The position numbers were made by a program, and so were the translations under genes. Below are positions 1-19,925 of a DNA stretch of 64,000 nucleotides, piece by piece. Position 1 is the first letter of the stretch; the number at the start of each line of letters is the position of its first letter. This DNA is from Zhengitettix transpicula. Its lineage: Eukaryota; Arthropoda; Insecta; Orthoptera; Tetrigidae. The stretch spans positions 99,967,738 through 100,031,737 of the forward strand of contig CM073593.1 of assembly GCA_037074705.1 (NCBI GenBank), read 5' to 3'. Under the pieces are notes generated by a model. That model ran no database searches. It was not told where the DNA came from and saw nothing but the letters and a program-made list of their open reading frames with translations.

Positions 1-984
1 GAAATTCTTATCAAGTTTGTCTTTTAAATTTTTAATCTATGAATTTCTTTTTTTATTAATACAACATTTTAAATATATAAACGTGGCAACGTTTCATCCC
101 TTATTTTGGGACTTTACACGTGATACATACTTAAAAATCTATATAAATATTTTAAATTAATTTCTCTCCAGAGAATTTCATTCATGCAGTTAACCTGAAA
201 TACCTCAAACCTTGTTAAAAATGTTAATTTTAAGAATAAAATTTATTCTTTTATGTGAATTTTGCATTCATGAATTTCTTTAGATTTTTTCATGGGTCAG
301 GACTGGTAATCGATAAGTGTAGAATTTATTTTTTAGTCATTAAAATGTCAGATATAATATAATTATTATTATCATCTTAATTATATTACTGAATATGTCT
401 GGAACAAGGTAGTTCAGTACTTAGAAAAAATTCATAGATCATTTACTGAATGTAACCCGAGGAGAAAAGTACTTGAGAGGTGGCACAACAATGCAGATTA
501 AATGTTAAAAAAGGGAAAAATTCAGTTATTAATTGATATTATGCAAGTTAATAAATGCCAAACCATGATTCAGAATGCAAAATTGTCTGCAAATTAATTT
601 AATTTTTTTTAGCTTTTTTAAGTTAGTGTTTGCTGCAAGAACTCTGCTGTTTAATTGAAATAACAAAAATGTGTTTTTACCCTTTCATGTCACATAGATC
701 TGAATAGAACTCATTTTATTGCAAATTTAGAAAAAAAAATATTGTCATTTATTACATAAAAATTTATAAATTGACATTATTTTTTCCACATGGTGAAAAC
801 TCAACAACTGACTGTTACTTTAATATTAATGATGTAAGGATCATTTTCAGGTCAGATGCTCTGAAAATACATTAGTTTACTTTCTGGTAAAAAAAAGTTT
901 ATTTTTCTCACCAAAATTTTAAAAAAATTGCAAAAGCATAGATCAAAATATTTAAGTAAAGAGATTTATAAAATGGAAACCAAC
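1..984. other. AT-rich intergenic DNA
   Basis: No gene seen. At 81-122 on the minus strand there is a decayed copy of the family A hairpin: GTCCC, loop, GGGAT, then GAAACGTTG. Its CTGAAGA half is no longer recognisable. Confidence 0.6.
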
Positions 985-1235
985 CTCAATATGGACCCAG
1001 ACATTTAAATATAAGTTCCCAATGTTAATTATAAATTTTTTATAAAAAAAATGTAATAAAAAATCAATTTTACCTGCATCATTGGACTCAGACTTCTAAA
1101 TATAAGTTCTTCATGTTAATTCTAGCTTCTTTAAAATATGTAATAGTAAATCAATTTTACCTGCATTATTAGACCCACAGTTCTAAATATAAGTTCTCTA
1201 TGTTAAAACTTTTAAAAAAATTAATAAAAAAAGCT
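985..1235. repeat. Short tandem repeat, about 90-bp unit, three copies
   Basis: Three successive units carry the landmark TAAATATAAGTTC after a GGACYCAG-like word starting near 993, 1084 and 1171, so the spacing is 91 and 87 bp. The links contain TCAATTTTACCTGCAT. The units are diverged. No coding potential. Confidence 0.75.
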
Positions 1236-1265
1236 ATTTTTCCACCATCAATAAAAATATTTCGA

Positions 1266-1785
1266 AAGGATGTTCTCTCGCAGGCAGAACCTTGTAGGAG
1301 AGATACGAAGGGGCTTTCTTTGGGGATGCCTTTTCCTCTCAGTTTTTGAACTAAGGTTCCCACAAGCAGACGCACCTCGGCCTGTTCTGAGAGGTGTATG
1401 TTCCGGGGTCTAAGACCTTGGGCATACGGTAAGAGTTGTCCGCTAATCCCATTGGAATAGTCGGCCAGCTGCCTCCTAAACTGGTCGAGGCACGGAGAAG
1501 GGAATGCTGCGTCCCCACAGCAAACTCCTCTCCCGCTATCGGAAGGGCGTTGGACAAGTACCCAATGCCCGACCTACCTGATGCAGGTTTTTCTAGGGTT
1601 TTCCCTGCATTTCTTTAGGCGAATGCCGGGTAGGATCCTTAAACCGTAGCCCGGGGGCCCTAGTTAACCCTTGGCTACCTTCCTCTACCCTTCCGCATCC
1701 CCCCTTTCAAATTCCTTCCTATGCTATTAAAGGGGAGTTGCCCAATGTGGATCACCCTCATGTTGCGTGTTGCCCTAAAAAAAAA
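1266..1785 (+). mobile_element. S-family retroposon copy 1 (near full length)
   Basis: About 520 bp matching the S family found 12 times in this window. It starts with the GTTCTCTCGCAGG head, runs through TCGGCCAGCTGCCTCC and GGCGAATGCCGGGTAGGATCC, and ends in CCCTAAAAAAAAA. The A-tail and the target-site duplications of sister copies point to target-primed reverse transcription by a LINE in trans. It belongs to the subfamily whose 3' end reads CTCATG...GTTGCCCTAAA. The flanks share only a weak TATTTC, so no clear duplication is claimed here. Short open frames of about 60-68 codons on both strands are judged non-coding. Confidence 0.85.
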
Positions 1786-3699
1786 TTATTTCCAAGTTTC
1801 CTTTAACATGTTTAAAAAAGTGCTTACTTACAATTTTTTAATATTTGTTCCAAAAATGATTTGTATTTATTAAGGAAACGTTTCCTAGGAGCTCGTAATA
1901 AATTGTGAATAAATAGCCTATTTGTATGACCGTCTCCTGCCAAAGAGATTTTTTTTCTTCATATTTTCAACTTAGACCTATTATTGTATATTACAGAAAT
2001 TTATAGAGAATAAAGGACTGAAGATTTTTTTTTCTGAATTACAGATTTTTTTTTTCATCCACACTTTCATTCGTTTTAGCTTCAATATGCGCCGACTTTT
2101 GTAAAGCACTTTTTCTTTTATTCAGAGCAATTTCTAAAGTAATCTGACCAGTTGGCTGCGAAATTTCCTCTCTTTACAGTTCTTTAGAACACATGGCCAA
2201 CCGTTCATTCGTTCGTTCGCATGCAAGAACTTTTTTTTTCAAAATATATTACCCACGTTCATCATCTTAAGTGCGTGCTCAACTCTTCTGTGTGTTGAAT
2301 GAGTTAACTTGGATTTTCACAACTGGACCCTATTCATACAGATTTCGTCTGATGAATGCTATGTGGATCGATGTCTTTTCTAATAGGTCTGGAAATAAAT
2401 GATGATACGAATCAACATGATCTTCCCCAATTTACGAACTATGATCGTGTAACTAAATGCACAAAAAAAATTTAAATGTAGACAAATAGTTTTACAAGTC
2501 CCTCGTTTTAATAAATACTATTGCTCGATTTTTTTATTATTTTTTATATTACATTTTATTTTTATATTACTTTCTATATTACTAGGGCTCTAAGAAGGTT
2601 TATTTATTTATTGTATTTTTGTACTGTTGACTTTTAACTCATGCTGCACGTTTTCCCCAAAATTAGGTCATATCATCCAGAGCACTTGTAAACTAATACG
2701 TGGCTGTCCCGTAATGCAACAGGAGGCTACTGTCAGATGAAGAATTTCGTACTCATGTGTTCCTCGATGGATTAAACCCACTTTGGCGAGCTAGCAGTTA
2801 AGTTCAGACCCTCCAACATCCGACGCTCCGATTACACCTCCCACAATCGCTACTTGTAGTTGCGCTATTCGGTGTGGCATAAGCAAATCTAGTAATTACT
2901 ATAATTGCCGGCATGCAGCTCAAGTACCAATGAACAGGTGCAGAATTGCAGCTAATTCTCCCATCTGCTTCGCACAACGCTCTGTCGATTCGTATGACCT
3001 TTTCGCACGCGAATTCAATTATATCTGCACTTACGTGGCATAGCTACCACTAGGAATATCAGGAGTTGGCTCCTGTTAATTAATATCACAACTGAATGTT
3101 GTAAAATAACATTATTATAATAAGAAGAGAAAATATATGACATTTATAATATTATAAATAAATAAACCACCTCACAAAATTGGTTATTAACAAAAAATTA
3201 AATATACGGAGGTGTCGTCCTTGTATTAAGATCTAATCAGGTTTTGTCTACAATTTAGAAATTAATAACATATAAAATAAACAATAAAAGTTTTTTTTAA
3301 AAGAATAATTACAAAATATTTTAAATTTACTTACAATTTCAGATATAAATCATACAAAAAAAATTGAATTTTGCCTGTTGCAACCGAAATGAAACTCATA
3401 GTTGACAATTAAATGAAGTCTTGCCGAAAAAAAACTGAATAATATTTAATATTAATTCAGAGTTTTGTATAGTAAAGAAAATTTATTACGGTTAATAATT
3501 TTTGGGAAACCAGTTTGTTCTTTAAAAAAATTAGTCATTAGGTTCACGTGTATTAAAGTCAGCATAAAGTAATCTGGAATATATGGGTTAGACACTCATT
3601 TCCATGTCTTATTCAGTGTCTTCTATTATTATATAATATATTCCAATGTTCCTATTAATAGGAAAAGCACTATTTTCATGAGAAAAATACATATGTTAA
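1786..3699. other. Intergenic DNA without recognised gene
   Basis: Mostly AT-rich. The part from about 2640 to 3060 is more GC-balanced and looks like old single-copy or strongly decayed element sequence. Both strands were read there and no protein family was recognised. Confidence 0.5.
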
Positions 3700-3709
3700 T
3701 ATTTTAGTA

Positions 3710-4015
3710 TAATGTTACTTATCATTCCTGAGACTGGTTTGCGGAAAGTTCTCCATGGAGAACCTTTTCCTTCTACTATGGGAAATTATTGCCAGCGGTG
3801 TTTTCCCATTGCCTTCTGCAGGTTTGATTATAAGGGTGATGAACTCAGTACTCTACCATGCGAACGAGGCAGCCGGAGCTCCGTAATGGGTTTTGTGATT
3901 ATGCTGAAAATGAGATAGACACACATAAACATCCTTACTCTCACCAGGATACGAACCTGGACCTCTATGGTGTGAGCCAATGATGCTGATCACTACACCA
4001 CAGCTCGTCATTAAT
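3710..4015 (-). mobile_element. tRNA-derived SINE
   Basis: Read on the minus strand, the head (near 4010-3950) has a pol III A-box-like TGGTGTAGTGA and a B-box GGTTCGTATCC about 35 bases apart, with a tRNA-like CACCAGGAT...ATCCTGGTG arm. A tRNA-unrelated body follows. It is flanked by a direct repeat TATTTTAGTA at 3700-3709 and 4016-4025, read as the target-site duplication. Its head resembles that of the SINE at 28381, but the body differs. Confidence 0.8.
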
Positions 4016-4025
4016 TATTTTAGTA

Positions 4026-5268
4026 AAGTTCAAAAATTGATTTATTTATATGTACATCACAGTAGATGCAGTGTATAATAAGCCACAGACAGCCATTAAT
4101 AAATCAACTTTCATTCAGACTATATTAATTTACAAATTAATGTTAAAGAATCATTTACAAGAGCTTTCAACAGTGAGTCATATTCATGTGGCTTGGCTTT
4201 TCTTAAATAAAAATAAACTGTATTTAAAATATATGAAAAAGTAAGCAGTTGAATTGTCAAGCATTCCTAGTTAGGTTTATATAGTTTTTTTTATTGTTTT
4301 CAAGCTTGTACTGTCATCATATAATAAATTATATATTGACCTTTATCTATTTTTAAATGATTATATTTTTGTTTTAAAAAGTTTATTAATCAGATAAATC
4401 TGACATTGAGTGATGAAAGCTCATGTGAATTATTGATTAAAAAGAATAATATAACTTCTAAGAAAGTTGTGTTATTTATGATTTTCCATAGCATATTAAG
4501 GAAGTTAATAAGTATAACAAATAAGGCTGCATTTGTACATAAACATAATGTAATAATTACATGTTGATAGCAGTGTTTTTTTCCTGTGGACATTATTCAT
4601 AATATTGATAATTTAATATTAAATTATGATAAACCAAGAATTTTTTTACCATGTAAGGATCAATTTATGTTGGGAATTAAATTAAAATCAAATAATTATA
4701 ATTCTGATGGTAACTTAATAACATAATTACATTGAGAGGGGTGCTGTCAGAAATAACTGGATAACCAGAGTATGGAATTTGTCTCCATGACAATTTCTTA
4801 ATGTTTCCAGCTTATTGATGAAATTTTTAAATAGTACATTGTATTATATTTTTTTAAATGGGGTAATAAGGTTATCCACTATGTATCATAAAAAATCAGC
4901 AAAATTTTCAAGCAACAATAAATCTACATCAGTTCTCCCATATCTATTATTGTTTCATTGATTATTGTGTGTTACATAACCAATTAATCTTGTGAAGTTA
5001 TTGAATTACTGTAAAATAAATTATGAACTTTTTTATGTGAAATGATTTTTTAAACTACTTCAAACATTGCATTGTGCATAAGTAATAAATAACTTAAGAC
5101 CATAAAACTCGTGCAAATGGCACTTCATTAAAATGTAAATCACAACATTACCCAAGCATATTATATTTATAAAACAATATTCTTTTACTCTTTACAAGTG
5201 AGTACTTCATATAAAACCTGATATTCTCAACTATAAAACCCGCCAATGTTCTGATATCCACAGGAACT
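4026..5268. other. AT-rich intergenic DNA
   Basis: No gene, RNA or clear repeat recognised. The short open frames here are AT-rich chance frames. Confidence 0.5.
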
Positions 5269-5605
5269 TTAGTCAAACAACAGCTCACCAAAAGAGTGTA
5301 ACCAATGCAGGAATTGTATTATACAATAAACTGCTTAATGATATTAAGTGTTGGAAAGGAGATCTTTTTAAAAAGCATCTACATGTGTTCATGGTGAAGA
5401 GTTGCTTCTACTCTGAGACAATGAAAGCACTCCTGTTAAATGTATATACTTTCTTGTTTACGCATTTTCTATTTTTGCAAGTTAACTTACATGATGTAAT
5501 AATATAATATTATGTTTTATGTTACTACTATATACATGACATGTCCTATATCACTGTACAACTTCTCATGTAATGATTTAATGGATCAATAAATACAATA
5601 TACGA
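5269..5605 (+). pseudogene. LINE 3' end fragment (C-terminal tail of reverse transcriptase ORF)
   Basis: The + strand from 5269 reads NAGIVLYNKLLNDIKC, then a lysine-rich LFKKHLHVF and KSCFYSE. This is the common C-terminal signature of many Jockey/CR1-type ORF2 proteins (pattern: G..LYNKLP.-IK, then FK..L, then FYS). An AT-rich 3' UTR follows, ending in ATGGATCAATAAATACAATA near 5580-5605, a typical LINE terminus. Only the last 60 or so codons remain and the frame continues without function. Clade assignment below the LINE level is not possible. Confidence 0.6.
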
Positions 5606-6059
5606 TAATAGTGAATATATACATTACACTTTTACATGTCCAATATAACCACAAAGAAATGCTTTGTATTCTAACAAAATAAAATATATCATTCACTACT
5701 TTAATTCAAAGCATGCTTTCATCATGGATCAAATTTCCTTTCCATTGGAAACTGTATGTCTTACACCACTTTTAAAGTGTAATTTCCTGACATATTATTT
5801 GTTCCTTCATACAAAGTGTTCATATGTCTATTTGCCATTTTCTATTCCTATTAATTCTTTATGTTTATAAGAAAACTTTTCTGGATAAATGAATTCTAAT
5901 AGTACAATGATATATTTTTCCTTTAATACTAATCCTTACATTTTTATGTGTTGTTTGTGGAATTTTTTAACTATTGAAATTTTTTATGGTCGCGTCAACC
6001 AAAATGTTATTGGCGACCTTCTACATTATTTAAATGATAGGGTACACAATATTTTCTTT
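5606..6059. other. AT-rich intergenic DNA
   Basis: No gene recognised. Frames of 61-68 codons here have AT-rich composition and no family resemblance. Confidence 0.5.
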
Positions 6060-6198
6060 ATTCTAGTGCAATGATTGTGGTTGGATTCAGTTTCTTCTCA
6101 AACTAGATGGTCGATTTTGGCACTGGTTAGGAAGGCTAGTAATGAAGCGATTGTTTCTGGATCAGTGCAGAAGTCCTTTGTATTGAATTTGGCTATTG

Positions 6199-7360
6199 TC
6201 ATGTTTTGTTTTTGCATTCAAAGAGCATCTGTTGAATGGTGAGAGATTGGTTGCAGGGACTACATATGGTTTGGGGTGTTCTGCAGAAGAGGTGAGCATG
6301 TGAGAGGTTGGTACAGAGAGATATTATGCTGGAGATTAATATCTCCTGGTTTTTGTGGAGGTTCTTGGGAAGTATTAGTTCAGATGTTATTTTCTGATGG
6401 AAGAGTTCATTCCTTCCAGTACACCTCCTTGCTTGCCAGGTTGATTCTATTTCCCTCTTGAGCTCCTTGTATATATCCGAGGCTGTGCATACTATAGATG
6501 TGTCAGGGTGATGCTCATGATGTATTATGGTAGCAAGAGCGTCCGCAGCCTCATTTCCCACTATATGGGTGTGAGTGGGAATCCAGATGATGTAGATTGA
6601 TATGTTCTGTAAAAGTATTCTAATTTTGTTAATGTTTCCAGTCCTGATTTTTGGGTGTGTTATGACATTTAATGCTTCCAGAGAGTCAGAGAAGATTATT
6701 ACATTGTTTAGAGGGGATGTAGAACCATGAGTATTGTGTAGATCTCTACTGTCATGATGGATGAAGATGAGTTTATCTGGACCACTTTCCTATGATTCCC
6801 ATGTATGAACATGCTTGTGGTTCTCATTTCCATTTTTTAGGCATCAGTATACAACTGGGCAGGATTTCCATATTTCTCGATTATGGCATGGAGATAGTCA
6901 TTGGTCTTTTCTTGGAGTATTCTTTTTGGAATTTTGCCGATGAGATGTCGATGAGGAGTTCCGCTAATTTCTACAAGGGAGTATTTGAGGTTGAATTGTG
7001 GTCAATGTCAGGGAGGATTGAGATTATTAGTTCCAGGAGGTTCTTATTGGCAGATGTGTGGAAGGGGAGAGGTCTTTTGGTATTGAAACTGTAGTGAGGG
7101 TAAGGTGGGATTGTTTGGGTTCGGATGTTAGGATAATGGGCTTGCAGGGAGTTCAAAGCAATTTTGATTATATTTAATTTCCAGTGGGATGTCATTGGCT
7201 TCATTGTATAGTCTTACAATAGGGGAGGTGTGGATGCATCCAGTGATTATACTGAGAGTATTGTTCTGGATCATATTGAGTTTATTGAGTACAGTTTTTG
7301 GTGCCGTGTCGTAGATGTGGGCTCCGTAGTCAAGAATTATAATTATTGTAACTTAGGTTT
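6199..7360 (-). pseudogene. LINE ORF2 C-terminal remnant: RT end, RNase H and tail
   Basis: Reading inwards on the minus strand: LDYGAHIYDTAP, then NMIQNNTLSIITGC, IHTSPIVRLYNEA and IPLEIKYNQ, the conserved linker after the reverse transcriptase. Next comes an RNase H with YTDA (first catalytic Asp, usual YTDGSK), FSDSLEALN (DS motif) and WIPTHTHIVGNEAADALA (H.G..GNE.AD). The last 120 codons are open (6561-6199) and contain the CSPCNQSLT cysteine motif. Upstream parts contain stops, so the protein is not made. Confidence 0.85.
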
Positions 7361-7559
7361 CTTCATAGGGTGCCTCTTTTTTTTATGGAGTTATCTGCAG
7401 CCTGAGTAAGAAATTGAATGTTATCCTCAATGTTCCTGGTCAGGAGGGTCCACACATGATTTTTCTGGAGTCCTTGACGTGTTTGTACCATCTGATCTTT
7501 AGAATTTCAGCTTGTAGGGGTAATTAAGGTAGGCTGATGTCCATAGTGGTTAGAATAAG

Positions 7560-8174
7560 ATAGTAGTAGCCGTCATACAACGAGTCGACCATCGTCCAAT
7601 CGCACTTGGCTGCCAGATTCGTTGCTACACAGGTGATGTCAATGACAGACGAGTTACCGTTTGCTGCATTAAAATGGGGTTTCCTTCCATTGTTTAGTAT
7701 ACATAGGTCATTAGATTTAGGAAGTCCTCAAAAATTTTTCCCTTTGTATTTGTGAAAGTCAATCCCCAGAGGCGGCTGTGGGAGTCGATATCACCTGCAA
7801 TAGTGTAGCTATTTATGGTGCTGCTTACAGATATATCCTTTATTGTAGGTCTTGTTAGGTGGGATGCAGAGGTTCAAGAAGTAATTTTTGTATTGAGGTG
7901 GAGTCATAAAGCCAATGTTTCAAGGTTTGAGTTGATATTTAGTTTTTCAGATGGGATGCCTGATTTTATGAATGTTGAGACTCCTCCGCTAGCCTATAGA
8001 GCCATGAGTCTGGGCTGGTGGTAGTCTAAGTAGCCTAGTATGTGTTCATCATATCATTGGCTTTAAGATTGAATTCTTGTATAAGGATTATACCCAGGCT
8101 GAATTTGTCTACTAATCTTCTTAAGAAGTTGTTTCTTTTCTTCAGGCCATTGGTGTACCATTGCAGAACGATCA
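7560..8174 (-). pseudogene. LINE ORF2 endonuclease domain remnant
   Basis: The frame begins MIVLQWYTNGLKKRNNFL and continues to IILIQEFNLKAND. This matches the start of AP-type LINE endonucleases (QWN.NG, then ...QE with the metal-binding glutamate). Further on come AGDIDSHSRLWG and TNTKG (the GD.NSH...WG motif) and then SSVIDITCVATNLA (the S.IDL motif). The domain order is right, but stops and frameshifts interrupt it. It would have nicked target DNA for target-primed reverse transcription. Confidence 0.8.
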
Positions 8175-8179
8175 TTTGG

Positions 8180-8548
8180 TTATTCTATGATATAGCTAGA
8201 TGATTCTGGATCCGAAAATATTTCCGTGGTTGATTTCCATATAGTATTTATAAGACGTGTTAGTTTGTGTTTTAGGTATCGTTCATTTGTGGTTTTATGA
8301 AGAGTTGAGGAGATTTCTGTTAGCTTTTCTGGAGTGATGTTGTAATCTTTGGCCGTATTTACTGGGTGCTTAGATGATAATGAATTTAGGATGAGCGATT
8401 TGGTTTGGTCAAAGTTAAATTGTATTGTGTTGGAACGTGATTGCTTCCAGTGATTATTCCAGTTTTGTCTTTGATTGTGGGAGTGTGCGACTTTTTTGTG
8501 GGTGTTTTGGTGGTTCGAGTTTGGGAAAGTCCGTGACTTCAATTTCAT
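8180..8548 (-). pseudogene. LINE ORF1 C-terminal remnant
   Basis: A 122-codon open frame, rich in N, T, K and S, sits directly upstream of the endonuclease frame in the LINE's orientation. Its stop (GAATAA) is only about 5 bases before the ATG of the next frame, a tight ORF1-ORF2 junction typical of LINEs. No zinc knuckle or RRM is visible in the remaining part. The ORF1 identity rests on position only. Confidence 0.55.
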
Positions 8549-8560
8549 CAGATTTTAGTA

Positions 8561-10125
8561 ATGAGTTCTAGGATGTGTTAATTAATTTACAATTCAACTG
8601 GATGTAATTATAAATATTTAGTTAAATATTGAAAACAGTTGGCTCAACACATCATCATTTCTAAGCTGAGTGTGTGGAGGACCATTAAGAATGTCTCCGC
8701 TTTTTCCCACGATACACTATTTATTGCCATTTTTGTAATCTGAATTTTACATCTCTGCTTGGCAAACTCTGAGTGCCTGCCCATATTCCCTTTTTTTCCA
8801 GTGGGGTCCAATCCTGAATCATGTGACCCCAACTATTTGGACACTCATAATTTATGACCCCACATCTGCCGTCTTCTGGCCCTAAAATTCCTTCACCACG
8901 CAAACTGCAGGCAGCCAAGCATTACTTCATTACATCAATACAACTGCAATGATTCTTTTTATACTTACCTGAACTAAATTACAATTATTTGTATTTGTAT
9001 AAGACTATATACCAAGATATACGGACAAACAGAAAGTTAAAATTTGCTTCTGAGAAAGATGCTTGTTAGATTATCAATAAATTAAACCAAATTAGTTCCA
9101 TTCTCCATCTCAGACACAGAAGGAAGGAAGTGAGCAAGCAGGAAGAGGCTTGGTTTCACAAAGATGTAAAACATAACTTACAATATATACCTCAATTGGA
9201 AGTAAAATCAATGTCCTCACTATTCATTCTGTGGACCCTCAAGCAGCAAGATTCAGAAATGACTTGAATTTGAAATTTAATTAGATTATGGGATTTAATA
9301 TTGGGATTTGGATTTTGGTTGCTGCAGTGTTTAATTTTTTGAAGGATAATTAGGTAATATGGGTGATAATTAATGCAGAAATGTAATTCAGTTAATTAAA
9401 TTTCAACTTCCATGTTACAGCACTATAGGGCATGAGAGACCTAGTGTCGTAAAAGGAAGTTCCAGAAAACTGTAAAAAAAAAGTCCTCTATTCAATCAAT
9501 GTATTGTGAACCAGTATTGAAGTATGCAACAGGAACATGGATAACAACAACAAACAACGAAAGTAATTTATATGTCATTTATTAATTTTTTTATTATATC
9601 CAAATGTTTTTTAAGTCTAATTTTAATAAGAAAACGAATTCATAATTTTTTAGAATACTAAATTTTAAACTTTTGCAAATTATGCTATAATCATCTATAC
9701 AAAAAGTTAAGAAGATGACCTACAAACATCAAATATATTGATTTAAATCTTCTAGAGTAAATTTATTTGCCCAATTCAGTGACAAATCTTTTGTTGAGAA
9801 ATACTGGAAAGTTTTTCTACACACACCTATATCCTATAATTTAATAATTTTGTTAAGGTTGGTATGCGGTTTAACATATTTCAAAGATAGTATTGTCGGA
9901 TGTCAGGTATTACCTCTTTGAAAGCCTATCTTTGAGAAAGTTCTGTTTGGATCTGCGAAAGTGTTAGCAATATTGTGTCATTGGTAGTGTTAGCTTTGTT
10001 ATTATTACTTATCAATTTATAATTGATCTGTTCAATGTTTTTATAGGCTAGCCGATTGAGTTAGTAATTTTTTGCGTTTGTAGTGTTATACACCGCTGAG
10101 TTGTGAAGGTTTAGATTTCTACAAA
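8561..10125. other. Intergenic DNA and presumed promoter/5' UTR of the PP2A scaffold gene
   Basis: No gene recognised in 8561-9900. The stretch 8644-8918 is more GC-balanced and has frames of 62-65 codons on the minus strand that match no family I know. The last few hundred bases before the ATG at 10126 should hold the promoter and 5' UTR. No TATA box or initiator can be assigned with confidence. Confidence 0.5.
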
Positions 10126-17509
<7,384 letters not shown>

Positions 17510-17517
<8 letters not shown>

Positions 17518-17572
17518 GCAACAGTATAAGATTGTAAAGCAGTTTAATCGCAATATCATCTTCATTAAATTG
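17510..17572 (+). CDS. Pp2A-29B: PP2A-A putative terminal coding exon (one or two residues, then stop)
   Basis: TTGTTTCAG at 17501-17509 is a good acceptor. Joined to the phase-1 base of exon 11 it gives Val-Gly-stop (TGA 17515-17517). The alternative AG at 17512 gives Gly-stop at the same TGA. A second good donor, TTG|GTAAGT, lies at 17573, so this may be an internal exon with a 3' UTR intron behind it, or it may not be used at all. cDNA would decide. Confidence 0.5.
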
Positions 17573-18638
17573 GTAAGTATCATTTTCTTTTTGAGTAAGA
17601 TAACTGCATGTTGTACGATTGACTTAAATTTGGAATTTGATCATTACATTTAGAGTATTATCACACGGTTAATGATTTATCCATGATTTGGTTACTTTAA
17701 TTTGTAAATGGAAAATTGCACAACAATCATCTGTCAAATGTCACAACTTACATTGTATTGGTGATAATGAATTATCAGCTTTGTTTACTAGTCCATGTGT
17801 GGTGTTGTATAGTAAGTTTTAGGCTATTTTCTTACAATTTAAAACAGTTTTGGTCCATACATGATTTTATTTTGAATAAGATGTTTTTTATTTTTAGTTA
17901 CCTTAATAAGCAGAAAAGTTATTTAACTTATCGCTAACCTGTGAAAACACCAAAAACTGCTGACCTTCATAAACAAAATTGCAGCTAAAAGCCAAAGTAG
18001 TAGTAATATAATTGTAAAAATAATAATGTTGTATTTCCAGATATATATATATGAACAGAAAATTTGCTATCAAATATAAAATATGTCGGCAGCACCCTGT
18101 GGTTGATTTCTTATAGATTGAGCTCTGAAACTATTTTGACAATACATAAATTTAACTATGTAATTAAAAACATTTAATGCCGTAAAGTACAAATTTTGAA
18201 AGTAATGTGTACACTATTTATGATAGTTAAAAAATTGTTGATATATTTTATTAAATAAAAAAATGCTTTTGTATGAACCATAAAAAACCTTTCATACAGT
18301 AAGTCCTTCCCTTGCTCAACAAGCCCCAATCATTCTCAAAAACAATTAAAAGATTTTATAAAATAACTATTTTTGTTCCAGGTCGTTGACGCAGTAACCA
18401 TCTTCATAAACGGCATTTTCTGCATTTGTAACATACTACTTAGATTGTAAAATATTACACAATATGTTAAATTGCCGATTCATATTCTTTTTGCTATTAA
18501 AATGTACGCCAGTGTCCCAGTGGCATATTTTTTATTTTAGATACATATATTTTTGTTTTACCTATTTAAATTTTAGTTACATAATAAATTAAATGGTTAT
18601 ATTAAGCTGATACACAGTACAATATATATATAAATATA
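17573..18638 (+). other. Probable 3' UTR / downstream region of PP2A-A
   Basis: AT-rich, without recognisable genes. An AATAAA hexamer at 18254-18259 (within TTAAATAAAA) is one candidate polyadenylation signal. Other AT-rich variants nearby make the choice arbitrary. Confidence 0.4.
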
Positions 18639-18770
18639 AATTATTGTGAAAAGTCTTACATAAATGAGATGTGAAAAATTTTGATTTAATTTACTTGCAA
18701 AATAACAATTATTGTGAAAAGTCTTACATAAATAAAATGTGAAAAATTCTGATTTAATTTACTTGCAATA
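18639..18770. repeat. Tandem duplication, 68-bp period
   Basis: ATTATTGTGAAAAGTCTTAC begins near 18640 and again near 18708. Both copies continue with TGTGAAAAATT and GATTTAATTTACTTGCAA. Two near-identical units, with no coding potential. Confidence 0.85.
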
Positions 18771-19779
18771 TTTACCTTACTCTGTGACAGTTGTTAGCGT
18801 TATACTGTATTTACTACTTGGAAGGTTGTACCCTGCAAATCAGCCATATTAAATTCATAACTTTAATGCACTTTCATTCCCTAAAAATGTAATTATTGGT
18901 GCATGTAAATTGTACTGGATTCTCCATGAATGTAATTATACTTTTTCATCTAAAGTGATTGTTTCACAACTTGTCTTTATTTAAAACTTTTTATCACCTT
19001 TGACAGCTTGTTTTAAGTGTGTTCACTGACAACAATTCTATATGAAACTGAAAAATTTCATAATATTGCCTTTAAGCTCGACCATTAGGGTCTGTGAAAA
19101 CAAGCAATAGAAAATTAGTTTTTTCAAATGCTAGTTATGCTTATTTTGAAGGGTGAGCTTTTCCAGACTTTTCTTTTCTAAATTTATCAAATCTGGTTAT
19201 AAACTGGTGGCATTCAATGTTTGTGATTTTATTGCCCTGAATCAGATATATGAAGTTATTGAGATAAAAACTAAATTCGTCCAAATACTCAATTTGTTGA
19301 TGTGCTTTACAAAAGCAAAAAATAAATAAAAATATAATACAAGATGGAATTGTAATGGGTGTTGGTTGACTGACTTGTGAAGCTGACTAATTTTTTAAAA
19401 CATTTATTCAAGTTTACAACCTGGCAGTCATCTTTGTATATATTGCTTTACAGACGTGTGTTCATAGTCCAAACAAACTAAAGGCTATACCAAAACAGTT
19501 TCTGAAATTAACTGTTCACATTGGAAACATTTATAGAAGTTATACATCATTTGAATGTTATTCTCTGATCACAAAATTGTTAAGTCTAGATTATTGTGTG
19601 TCACATTGCCACATTTAATAGTTTAGAATAAATTAAACTTTTATTCTATCACGAAGACAATGAACTGAAACTAAGATTTGTGAGTTAAAAATGCCCATGT
19701 GCTTGGCGTGACAGTAGTGCGTGTTGTTCTATCTTCTTTTTATTCTTCAAAGGGTAAAATGATGTCTAATGTCTTCGAC
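18771..19779. other. AT-rich intergenic DNA
   Basis: Nothing recognised on either strand. Confidence 0.5.
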
Positions 19780-19925
19780 ATAAAGACAAAAATAAGTGAT
19801 AAAATAAATAGTAAACGCTGTTTCCGTAATACCTGTTGCTTTTGTCATGTGAGGAAATGATTTGAAAACTATAAGGACAGCACTGCACAAATCAGGTTAC
19901 GAACTCAAAAGTTTGTCATTTATGT
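19780..19925 (-). repeat. Decayed family B repeat
   Basis: Minus-strand match to family B: ATTTTTGTCTTTATG, a TATTTATTTTATCAC-like run and a decayed hairpin region, ending near a TGCAGTGCTGT word. The ribozyme-like core is too mutated to judge. Confidence 0.5.

Larger units (their letters stand above)
6060..8560 (-). mobile_element. I-type non-LTR retrotransposon (LINE) with internal deletion
   Basis: On the minus strand the order is the end of ORF1 (8548-8180), AP-type endonuclease (about 8174-7560), the extreme C-terminal end of reverse transcriptase (about 7340-7190), RNase H (about 6860-6530) and a C-terminal cysteine-containing tail to about 6199. An RNase H domain places it in the I group (I, Loa, R1 and relatives) rather than Jockey proper. 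Nearly the whole reverse transcriptase palm is missing between about 7560 and 7350. Several in-frame stops and frameshifts show that it is dead. A complete element would be at least twice this length. Confidence 0.85.

Noticed and set aside
8644..8918. Overlapping 62- and 65-codon minus frames
   Set aside because: No match to a known family, no splice context and no start conservation that can be judged. Left as unassigned.
17985..18060. Alternative last exon of PP2A-A after TTGCAG at 17979-17984
   Set aside because: Would add an S- and I-rich tail unlike any PP2A scaffold, and the acceptor has a poor pyrimidine tract.
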